NCBI GenBank assembly: GCA_030248225.1
Contig: JASANE010019510.1
Location: 1-64,000, forward strand
Direction of reading: 5' to 3'
DNA: 64,000 bases
DNA from: Trileptium ribeirensis
Lineage: Eukaryota; Nematoda; Enoplea; Enoplida; Thoracostomopsidae
A program made the translations under genes and the position numbers. Below the pieces are notes generated by a model. That model was not told the origin of the DNA. It did not search any database and saw nothing but the letters and a program-made list of their open reading frames with translations. This document shows positions 1-7,685 of the stretch, in pieces (the first letter of the stretch is position 1; every line of letters begins with the position of its first letter).

Positions 1-348
1 TCGCGATGTACCTCTGTCACGTAGCGTTGTTCCTGGCACCTTTACCTGTTCTATCATGCCAACCACCTCCTGCATTTCATTGTGCAAGAAGGGATAAAGC
101 TCCTCGTTAGCGCGTGTTAATTTCAGGATCGCTCGCGAGTTACCCTGAGCCACACTATATGTGTTTCGCATTTCCTTTGATAAGGCTATCACCTGTTTAT
201 TCAGGTCCTTTAGATGCACTGCATTTGTAAAGGCTACCCCTACTCCTAAAAATCCTGTAACTACGCCAGCAGCTCCGGCTAGGGCAGCGAGAAATCTTTT
301 CTTACGAGCCTTGCGCTCTTCACAAAAATGAACTTTCGCTTCGCAATA
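1..348 (-). pseudogene. Envelope glycoprotein fusion-subunit fragment
   Basis: The open frame runs from just after a TAG (349-351) to the window edge, 116 codons. Near its start is a strongly basic furin-type stretch (RKARKKR, residues 12-18). It is followed at once by about 22 Ala/Gly/Val/Leu/Phe-rich residues (19-40) like a class I fusion peptide, then by about 60 residues with heptad-like spacing of Leu/Val/Ile like the first helical repeat. This layout is shared by retroviral and errantivirus Env proteins and by paramyxovirus-type F proteins; I cannot decide the subfamily. The surface subunit is missing: two in-frame stops lie within about 25 bp upstream and the next 0.8 kb is non-coding. 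It is a broken, ancient genomic copy. Confidence 0.6.
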
Positions 349-1145
349 CTAGCGCATTATGCGGGATTCACGTTATAATGTCCCCACCAGTTGGAACTTA
401 TGTACCACACCCTGTGGCAGGCACACCCTTCACAACAGGGTGTCATAGACACCCTCTACATTTTGAATAAAAGTTCATAGGTAGCTAGCTAGCGGTTAGC
501 GTTATTTTAGAGGGTGTCAAGCACACTATATTAGTTTTACGTTTTTTGATGGTATCGGCCATACTGTCGGGTCAATTCCCATATAGCCTACGGGGCACCT
601 GTCTAGGACTGCACTGGATAGATTCAAGTGCCACTTCCGAATTTATCTTGCATTCTACATTTTAGAGTCAGAATAAAATGTTTTCAACGATTTATATTTT
701 TATTCAGCAGTTTACAATATGGAAGTCACCATACTAATACTATACGGTGTCTGCCACACTGTTACTGCAGAACAATAGGATTCCCGCGGCACTCTACTGC
801 CAAAATGCAGTAGCTAAGGGTGTTCCTGACACCCTCATATTTTGTATATGGTATGGGTGTTGCTGTCACTGTCTTTACGGTATAGCCTACACTACAGGGG
901 GACAAAAGTTCCAACTGGTGGCGACATCGTGAACCCCACATTAGAGCCATGTAATAGCTCGTATCTAGCACACCCTGATATTAGCTCCTTAATTCTCGCT
1001 CCAGCTCTTAAATTTTACGTTGCAAGTCCGGAGTACAATTCGGGTTGGGACAACAGTTTCCTAGGCATGGTTTACCCCTGGGAGTGTAGACACACCATGC
1101 CATCCCGGTTGCTTGCCTACTCGGTTGTAACCCGTCTAGAGACAA
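349..1145. other. Non-coding stretch inside the retroelement
   Basis: This separates the signal-like frame from the envelope fusion fragment, where an envelope surface subunit would be expected. Stops are frequent on the minus strand. It contains two related hairpin repeats (437-455 and 817-835) and several more AGGGTGT/ACACCCT words, so it looks like inserted or decayed sequence rather than coding DNA. Confidence 0.5.
437..835. repeat. Two related short hairpin repeats
   Basis: The first is AGGGTGTC-ATA-GACACCCT at 437-455, followed by TCTACATTTT. The second is AGGGTGT-TCCTG-ACACCCT at 817-835, followed by CATATTTT. The shared arms and similar 3' flanks indicate a duplicated hairpin unit. 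A half unit, AGAGGGTGTCAAG, lies near 510-522. Confidence 0.6.
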
Positions 1146-1355
1146 TCACAAAACGATCGGTAGAAAAGTGGATCGCGCGGCGGTTATTACCAGACCCTGT
1201 GGTTCGATCAGAGTCCCCACTTGTTGGTTAACCATGGCCCCTAAACGTGCTACCTGATCCGAGAATGGCGTGGCGATGGCCTGGGTTTGTCCCATTTGTT
1301 GGACGATAAGCAGGAAAATTACTAATCCCACAATTCTAACCCCCCGGCTCCACAA
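1146..1355 (-). CDS. Short frame with signal-peptide-like N-terminus, possible Env start
   Basis: This 69-codon frame overlaps the 3' end of the preceding unknown frame by 20 bases in another phase. Near its start it encodes a hydrophobic run, RIVGLVIFLLIVQQMGQTQA, that looks like a secretory signal with a plausible Ala-containing cleavage site, followed by a polar stretch. There is no ATG at the 5' end: the frame begins with TTG, and the first ATG comes 20 codons in, after the hydrophobic core. If real, it could therefore be joined by splicing, as env often is. Its place just before the fusion fragment fits an envelope leader. It may equally be a chance frame. Confidence 0.3.
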   Translation of the reverse strand: MWSRGVRIVGLVIFLLIVQQMGQTQAIATPFSDQVARLGAMVNQQVGTLIEPQGLVITAARSTFLPIVL

Positions 1356-2637
1356 TTCTGCAGCTGCTGCATATCGTAAGCTTAGTCCTTGAGAAGGGCC
1401 GTACCGACCTGGTCAGTATTGCTCGGCCTCCCTCAGTTGCGTCGACATACGGTTCGTCCTCGGGATCGTCATTGTCCGAGGGTGAGTCGAGTTCGGAAAC
1501 CACGTCGTCCGAGTCGAGCGTTGCAACAGCGGACATGTTAAACTCGTCCTCGCTTACGTCGCTGGTCGCTGTACTGAACTCGCTCTCGAGCTCCTCCTCA
1601 TCGATGAATGTTATGTCCGCTTCCGGGTTCACAATCGAACCTGCGTCCATGTCGTCGTTCGGGTCAATTTGCCAAAAGTTTTGCGCGGGCTGGCGCAACC
1701 ATAATAGTCTCAAGTATAGCAGTTCTTCGCGTTTCTGCACGCTGTCTACTTGCCTAAAAATAGCATTCGCTGTGACTGCATATACGATGTGGTTAATTGA
1801 CAGCACCGGTGCAATGGGACCGGATTCGCCATATTCAGTGACGAGGTAGTCCAGCAAATACGGTGCGCTGGTCACAGTTTCTAACCACTCTAAGTTGGCT
1901 TCCCTGTATGTGATCAGCTCAGAAGCTGTGTGCAACCCATATGTACGACTTGGTTGGATGGTGATGGTTCCATTACGTCGGACTATGCCGTATTCGGCTG
2001 TGCTGTCTCTAGTGATCATTGCGTTAATTTGTGCCGATCGGGCACTCAAACCAGCTCCTGCGCGTTCCTCTAAGGTTGACATTTCATGTCGCATAACGTC
2101 TAAGCGATGCGCGAGCTCGGGGTCAGCTGCTCGAGTTACTGACATAACTCCTGCGTTGCGGCGGCCTGATTCTTCATTTTGACTCATAGGTGCCTGTGCA
2201 GGCCTGGCTCGAGGGGCTGTCCCTACTTGGTTAGCGTTGTTCCAGCCGTTACTAGGTGTACGCGGGCGAAATGGTGCTGCTTCAGCTGACAATGGTTGTG
2301 ATGGGCCTGTGTACCGTGCGTTGGGTGCAGGATTATAGCCATTATGCCAATTGTTAGGTCCGTTTGTATCGCGGCCACGCGATCGGTTGTGGTACTCAGT
2401 TTGGCCATAGTTTCCGTATGTATTCTGAGCAGGTTCAGGGCGGTAATACCCTTGTTGCCCGTAACCTATAGGTCCTCTCTGTTGATTCCATTCATCGCGT
2501 TGTGAAGACCGACCTGCTCCGCGGTGTTCAATTACTCGATATCGGGGGCGGTTGTTGTACTGAGGGGGTGCGCTAGGATAACCCTGAATGGGTGCGGGAG
2601 TGTTCTGCATGTAGCCTGGGGCTGCGCGCGTTGACAA
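1336..2637 (-). CDS. Uncharacterised 430-codon frame downstream of gag
   Basis: I do not recognise this protein. The first ~165 residues are low complexity, rich in Pro, Gly, Asn, Gln, Tyr and Arg, like a disordered nucleic-acid-binding tail. Residues ~170-310 look folded, with a predicted helical segment and Trp/Leu-rich stretches such as LLYLRLLWLRQPAQNFW. Residues ~310-395 are strongly acidic and Ser-rich. There is no protease DSG/DTG motif, no YxDD and no integrase zinc or DDE motif, so it is not pol. It begins at TTG or the next in-frame ATG (GYMQ). It lies in the same phase as gag and the zinc-knuckle frame, separated from the latter only by a TAA at 2644-2646. It may be a Gag C-terminal extension or an accessory protein. 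Confidence 0.6.
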   Translation of the reverse strand: MSTRAAPGYMQNTPAPIQGYPSAPPQYNNRPRYRVIEHRGAGRSSQRDEWNQQRGPIGYGQQGYYRPEPAQNTYGNYGQTEYHNRSRGRDTNGPNNWHNGYNPAPNARYTGPSQPLSAEAAPFRPRTPSNGWNNANQVGTAPRARPAQAPMSQNEESGRRNAGVMSVTRAADPELAHRLDVMRHEMSTLEERAGAGLSARSAQINAMITRDSTAEYGIVRRNGTITIQPSRTYGLHTASELITYREANLEWLETVTSAPYLLDYLVTEYGESGPIAPVLSINHIVYAVTANAIFRQVDSVQKREELLYLRLLWLRQPAQNFWQIDPNDDMDAGSIVNPEADITFIDEEELESEFSTATSDVSEDEFNMSAVATLDSDDVVSELDSPSDNDDPEDEPYVDATEGGRAILTRSVRPFSRTKLTICSSCRIVEPGG

Positions 2638-2643
2638 GCGAGT

Positions 2644-2949
2644 TTATTCATTTAGGAGTGGGTCATGCACGTCAGTTCGGTAGTACGGGCATTCCCGTGC
2701 GAAATGTCCTACGAAACCGCATCGGAAGCACTGATTACCTATGGGTGCTGCTGGAATAGCGTTAGCGCCGGCTGCCGGGGTCACACTATTCTGCATCATC
2801 GCATTCAGTTGGTGTTGTTCAGTGCGTTTATCTAGCAGGTCAATAAGCCGAGCGATAGTGGCGTCGCTACTGGCTGCAGTGCGCTTATTCTCATCTAGAG
2901 CTTCGCGGATTTGATCTACCAATTGGGTATTCTCACTTCCTTGTGACAT
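2644..2949 (-). CDS. Zinc-knuckle (nucleocapsid-like) protein
   Basis: The 101-codon frame starts with an ATG that directly follows the TGA of the gag frame (TGAATG on the minus strand) and stays in the same phase. Residues ~1-60 are polar and helix-prone. Near the C-terminus is a single CCHC zinc knuckle, CFRCGFVGHFAREC (C-X2-C-X4-H-X4-C), the RNA-binding nucleocapsid signature of LTR retroelement Gag. In a usual element it would be the C-terminal part of Gag. The TGA-ATG junction allows either a nonsense change within one Gag or a separate frame reached by reinitiation. Known family: retroviral and retrotransposon nucleocapsid. Confidence 0.75.
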   Translation of the reverse strand: MSQGSENTQLVDQIREALDENKRTAASSDATIARLIDLLDKRTEQHQLNAMMQNSVTPAAGANAIPAAPIGNQCFRCGFVGHFARECPYYRTDVHDPLLNE

Positions 2950-3693
2950 TCAGTTTACCGTTTTAGACCGGCTGCTCTTGCGAACCGGTATCCCTATTAC
3001 CTCTTTCTGAGAAGCTAAGATAGCGTCCTCCTTATATTTAAGCTTGTCCATCATGTGCTTAAAAGACGGGTATGTCTTGCCTATTACACCAGATTTTAAT
3101 TCCCGTTGTAGTCCTTGTCGGAGAAACTTCTATAATAAGGCGTCGCGTCGCTCACCGTCGACCTCCGGGAACGCTTTGTCCACTAGGTTTTGCAAGTCCA
3201 GTCCGTATAGACCAACTGATTCACGTTCCCCTTGCACTCGCATGCGTAGCGTTATCAAACCGTCCTCGTCCCGTTGCGATGACGAATACATGAAACCCAT
3301 ATTATAGCAAAGGGCTTCATAAGTTTGCTTTTGACAGTCGGGGAAACTTTCATATATTTTGAGTGCTTCCCCTTTCAAAACAGTTGGAAAGCAGATCAAT
3401 TTCTGGTCCAGGGTCCACCCGTTTGCATCAGTCAAGTTGTCATATGTAGCCAACCAGGCTTCGAAATCCTGTCCATCGGCTCCTGAAGATGGTGGGATGT
3501 CCCGTACGTGAATGATGGGACCCGTCGTCGTTCGTTGCGTCAACTGCTGTAGAATTGCAACTAGAAGGTCTCCCGAAACAGTGGGAGCTGGTCCATTTGT
3601 ACTACCAGCCGTAGTGGCAGTGCCACTTCCTATATTCGTCGTTCCCGCTGCGCTACTGACTGACGTTCTATTCGCGCTCGCTGGCAATGACAT
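2950..3693 (-). pseudogene. gag: Ty3/Gypsy-like Gag (capsid region) interrupted by TAG
   Basis: The start is taken as the ATG at 3693, giving MSLPAS; codons upstream of it offer only a GTG. The first ~55 residues are Ser/Thr/Ala-rich. The Retrotrans_gag core follows, with the landmarks FEAWLATYDNLTDANGW, a KLICFPTVLKGEAL stretch, and the ESVGLYGLDLQNLVDKAFPE stretch that corresponds to the usual 'ESV..Y...L..L...A.P' block. An in-frame TAG at 3130-3132 cuts the core at ...DALL. The same phase continues with KFLRQGLQRELK, clearly the next part of the Gag fold, down to a TGA at 2950-2952. No frameshift is needed over the whole region. The stop is either an inactivating nonsense change or a readthrough site. 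Confidence 0.8.
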
Positions 3694-4756
3694 TTTGATT
3701 CCGACTTTGATTATCACTTCCTATTTGTTTTGAGTTTGTGTGGCGTCCGTGGTCCCAGTCTGACGTGGGTACGGATGATATGATATATACTTTGATATAT
3801 GTGTTTTCTTTACTGCGGAATCTTCTACGGTTGAGCACAATTTCAGTTCCTTAAAATACTCGTGTACTTACTCCTTAGGTATGTATCTGGTCGCGTAAAA
3901 TTTTCGCTTCGCCTTGATTGCTGGTACTGCCGAATACTAAGCGTTTCAAGTACTATCCCTGGCTCTTCAGCAGCTTCAGATCGCCCACAAAATTTCTTAA
4001 CTTCCGTAAACACGAGGCAACCTACGTCAGTATCTCCAGCAAAATCTGAGATTATAAGATCACCGATTTCTGCACTCAGGGGTTCAAAACTGGCAAGGAA
4101 AACTTATCAAAAGTCCCAAGGAAGCCTAAATCACAAAGGTCAGAACTGGGTCTGATAACAATTAGTCGGTTCCTCAGAGATCACCCTCTTTACCATTAGT
4201 GACTCCTAGCGAATTTGACAGATCCCTATTCGGGAGGTACGTGCAAAATACGAAAACGACACCACGAACTATCAACTATATGGTGGCAAACTCTTTAACA
4301 AGTTACTGTCATTTACAACTGAGATTACGCACAGTGGAGGCCTAAATTCGCAAGTTTCACCATAAAGTAAATGACTTAAAAATATATATAGATTAATGAC
4401 ACATTAACATCAAATACTGACCGTGTTCAGTTAACAATATAGGCACGGAACGTTCTTTGAACCAAAGCCGAATCCTGTTGCTACGTCCACGTCGATTAGT
4501 CGAAGTTAGTCGAAAGGCAATCGTGCGGCGGCTGTCGCCAAAATTCGCACGGCGGGCGCAAAGCACAGTACCACTAGCGCAATAACTGTCCTGAAAGTTC
4601 CCGGCGAGATGGTCGATATACCGTCCGTTTTCGAAGCGCAGAGACCCGAGCAGCAAATATTAATTGTCAAGAATTCAGTATGGCAAGGTCGAAATGTCAA
4701 CGCTGTTGATGCCAAAGAGTTCACTTTTGGTCGAGGAAATATTTCTATGTTACCAA
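3694..4756. other. No gene seen; probable 5' leader/LTR side of the retroelement
   Basis: This lies upstream of gag on the minus strand, where the leader, primer-binding site and LTR would be. A minus-strand TGG-starting stretch near 3745-3762 (TGGGACCACGGACGCC) is placed like a primer-binding site but cannot be matched to a tRNA here. No LTR pair can be shown because the other LTR would be off the window. Otherwise AT-rich, without coding signal. Confidence 0.35.
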
Positions 4757-4885
4757 TGAGTCCGAATCGAACGAACCGATCCCGCTGGTAATGAGGACGG
4801 TGCCGATAAGATGTTTGCTACCGATGATTCCGAAGCGAACAAACTGATCTCGCTGGTAATAAGTAAAGTGCTGACAAGATTTGTT
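4757..4885 (+). repeat. Imperfect ~67 bp tandem duplication
   Basis: Two adjacent copies share the order TCCGAA.CGAAC.AAC.GATC, then CTCGCTGGTAAT or CCGCTGGTAAT, then GTGC.GA.AAGAT. The first begins near 4758 and the second near 4825. Differences are scattered, so the duplication is old. Confidence 0.7.
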
Positions 4886-5285
4886 AGAGTTAAACGACTA
4901 CTTTATCAAATTATCGTAATCACCAGATCGCGATCCCTGGGTGCAACAATGATATATATTGACATTATACAACAGTAACGACAGTACCATGGGCATAAAC
5001 GCATCACTCTCCTGTATCCAACAATTGGTAATGATCAACACTCTAGCTTTGAGAATTCTGAAGGCCAGGCTATCAGGCGCTAATTGGGGTGCGAGAGGTC
5101 CAATGAGCCAGGAAGAACAATGAAGATTACTCTGTGCGAAATGCAAAAATTTATTGACGCCTCACGGCGTGGCCCCCAATTAATTTATGTACTAGGACCA
5201 GTTCTGGCCCTAAGGGATCCCAGCTGCACCACTCTCAATATTCACGGTGGTGCCCGGACAACCCCGGCTTACACGATTTCCCGGT
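4886..5285. other. No gene seen
   Basis: Mixed-composition intergenic DNA. Short open frames on both strands lack recognisable motifs. Confidence 0.5.
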
Positions 5286-5445
5286 GCACCCAGGTCTGAC
5301 CGAGGGAAACCGCTTAGCTTAGCAGGCTGCCGGCGGGTTTACCAGAGTGTTCGGCCTGGCCCCTATAGTGCCCCACGCGTCTAATGGTATGGAGGTCCCC
5401 CTGAGGGAGGGTCATCCCCTAAGCCTACTCACAGGTAATGAGGTT
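5286..5445 (-). repeat. SINE-like repeat, copy 1
   Basis: The reverse complement matches the copies at 18265 and 23780 in the same order: a GAGCAGGTG-like block, a CTCCCTGGGGGACCT-like block, a GTCCGAACAC-like block, and GGCTTGCTAAGC. The GTCCGAACAC block resembles a decayed polymerase III B box and the GAGCAGGTG region sits about where an A box would. No poly-A tail or target duplication is clear, so the SINE label is an inference. Confidence 0.55.
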
Positions 5446-6354
5446 GACCCGTCATTCCCTCTATTTCTGTGGTTGAGTTTTATGCCTTATGCAAGGTCCA
5501 ACAGTTTGCCTATATGTATCAGTATTAGGGAGTACGGAGGGACATTGGTTTTACGACAGCTAAACACGTGTACCTAGGATCGTTGGTAACGAGGGACAGA
5601 CGGAGTGCGGGTGCATGCGGAGCTGAGGAGCGCTGCGAGTCGACTAACTCGGTCGCAGTTAAGCCACTGCCCTCGATATGGAGGCAGCCGCAATTTAGCA
5701 CTAAAGGGCCGAAACAAACACTCGAACAAAACGCGGGGACAGGGTGGCGGGGATAGAAACGGCATGGCGGGAGCGAGTATCATGGGGTAACGAGCCGGAA
5801 GAAGACGAGCAGCCTAAATCAAACAACGTTTAGCACCTAGGTGGGAGTCGTGCACTTTTCTTAGAAAGTGGGTCCTGGTTTAAAATCGATTCTAGTTCGC
5901 CTACTATCATTCACGCGCGGAATTCTATTATTTAGTTTTCCCTTTTTGAATAAATAACACAACGATCATGAATAAAGTATCACCCAATTGGGTGCACACA
6001 AACGTATGCTTATATATATACAACGCAGTGGATCCCGAGTTTCGGGCCTCAGGGCTACGTAACAAAACCCCATGTGGCGAACCAGCATTTTGCTTTTTAT
6101 TTCTTCAGGTGACGAGAAGCAATCGAACCCGACCTTTAATGGTCTGTCGCAAGATTTCCGACGATAAACAACCCCGATTGGGATGACGAGATTATGTCCT
6201 GTGAGCTCCGTTTGGGCTCTTTTAGCAACGCGGAACCCCACAACCTGAAGTTATTGGCAGAGCCTTAGCTTTGTACTTATCCGCGCGTTGGTTCTGCAGA
6301 ATTCTGTACTATTTCTATCGCTAAATTTTCAAAAATGATCTAGTTCAATCGCAA
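5446..6354. other. No gene seen
   Basis: Intergenic DNA of moderate GC content with short unconvincing frames. Nothing recognisable on either strand. Confidence 0.5.
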
Positions 6355-6525
6355 AGCGTGGGCGTAGCACTTACGGGGGCGCGAGGTATCCGACGGACAC
6401 CCCAGCACCCGCAAGGGCTGCCCTTATCCTTATGCCTAAACGAGAAAAAATTTTAAAACTCTAGGAGATGCCTCGGGCGGGCCTCTTCCACGCGTCCGCA
6501 GTCGAAGAGTCCACCCGAAGCACGA
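6355..6525 (+). repeat. ~170 bp duplicated segment, copy A
   Basis: Shares long blocks with 6815-6985 in the same orientation: GGGCGTAGCACTTACGGG / GGGCACAGCACCTACGGG, AGCACCCGCAAGGGCTGCCC, and GGGCGGGCCTCTTCC / GGGCGGGTCTCTTCC followed by a CGAAGAG block. The unit is GC-rich and non-coding. Confidence 0.75.
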
Positions 6526-6814
6526 ACAACTCCCCAGAATCTTGATGTCCAAGTTTTGTTCCGACTACCGCGCGGGCGTCACTGCCACCCAAAATTCCTA
6601 GATTGCGCTGGATATTACGCGTCACAAATAGCAAACAGTTTCTAACCCAAATTTGAAAACGGAAGAAACTCTGCTAAACCATGCAAATAATACACCCACT
6701 GGGCGTCCAACACAACTACTACCCAGCGGGTGGGGAACCAGTCGAGGACGGGGCGTTCTCCTTGATTGTCAATTTTAACCGCAATTTTGCCGAGGTTTCC
6801 TCTAAATTCCCCGA

Positions 6815-6985
6815 AGCACGGGCACAGCACCTACGGGAGCGCGAGGCATCCGATGGACGCCCAAGCACCCGCAAGGGCTGCCCCTGTTCCTAGAATTAAG
6901 CGAAAGCTCGAAAATCGGTAAAACGAAAGGCCCGGGCGGGTCTCTTCCGCAAGTCTGCAAGCCGAAGAGCCTACCCAGGCGAATA
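6815..6985 (+). repeat. ~170 bp duplicated segment, copy B
   Basis: Second copy of the unit at 6355-6525, about 290 bp further on, with the same order of blocks and scattered substitutions. Together they look like a degraded minisatellite or two tandem insertions of one short element. Confidence 0.75.
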
Positions 6986-7682
6986 GAAAAGCAAAACGAA
7001 ACAAAAAGGAGAAATTCAAACGAAATCGGCGACAACCGCCGCAACCAACCAACTTTTGGGAATGCAAAGACTCGACTGGTCCCACGATGGCGCGAGCAGT
7101 TTCCTTTTATATTCGCTCTCTTCCCCATTTTTCTTTTGTCCTGAAAGAGTGCATAGCAAATCCAAACGATAAAATTCAAATTCTCCAATATAAATCGCCA
7201 AATGCACATAAATGAAATATTTACAAAACAACGTATAAGCCGGGCAATCGCAAGACAGCTACAACAACGACCAAGATAACAGCCCCTAGCGGGCACTCAT
7301 TGCTCTTATACGCCCTGATGCATTACTAACACAAAAACAACACGACTTGGCCGAAAGGTGCCAAGAGCCGGCGTAAACAAGCTAAACCGCACGCTGGTCG
7401 GTGCGGCAAAAATTTAAGAGCAACATATATCGGTGCTCGGGGCGCCTTTTCTCATAGGGATATCGGCACATTTTGCTGATATCTCAGGATCAAAAGCAGT
7501 AGGCGGCCGGGGGCAGGACCAGAATCATGCCCTGGCAGGCCGGCTACTGATAAGAATTTAAAATTTAATGTTTCTTTTATAGGAGTCCTGTTAGAGGCCG
7601 AATTAGGCGCCCAAAAACGAAAGTTTTGGGGTCCCGTTTAAGTTTAGAGGGTCCAGAGGGGCCCCGGCTTTCGACTAAACAG
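6986..7682. other. No gene seen
   Basis: A-rich stretch (6970-7020), then mixed sequence. Open frames on the minus strand reach 164 codons but are low complexity and overlap the repeat above, so I do not call them. Confidence 0.5.
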
Positions 7683-7685
7683 TTA

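Larger units (their letters stand above)
1..3693 (-). mobile_element. Gag/env retroelement without a visible polymerase, truncated by the window edge
   Basis: Read on the minus strand, this block carries in order a Ty3/Gypsy-like Gag core, a CCHC zinc-knuckle frame, a long frame of unknown function, a short frame with a signal-like hydrophobic stretch, about 0.8 kb without coding potential, and an envelope fusion-subunit fragment running off base 1. Gag and Env together place it with LTR retroelements. No protease, reverse transcriptase, RNase H or integrase lies between gag and env, where a normal gag-pol-env element keeps them. I could not find LTRs: one would lie above about 3750 and the other outside the window. 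It could be a non-autonomous element, a deletion product, or a copy whose pol lies left of the window. Confidence 0.7.

Noticed and set aside
842..1231. 129-codon plus-strand frame
   Set aside because: Antisense to the retroelement, without any recognisable domain, and it starts in the hairpin-rich gap.
1472..1849. Plus-strand Ser-rich frame
   Set aside because: Shadow of the acidic tail of the minus-strand frame at 1336-2637 (Asp/Glu codons read backwards).
6802..7296. 164-codon minus-strand frame
   Set aside because: It overlaps a duplicated non-coding repeat, has low-complexity Phe/Leu/Cys-rich translation and no motif; best explained by chance.
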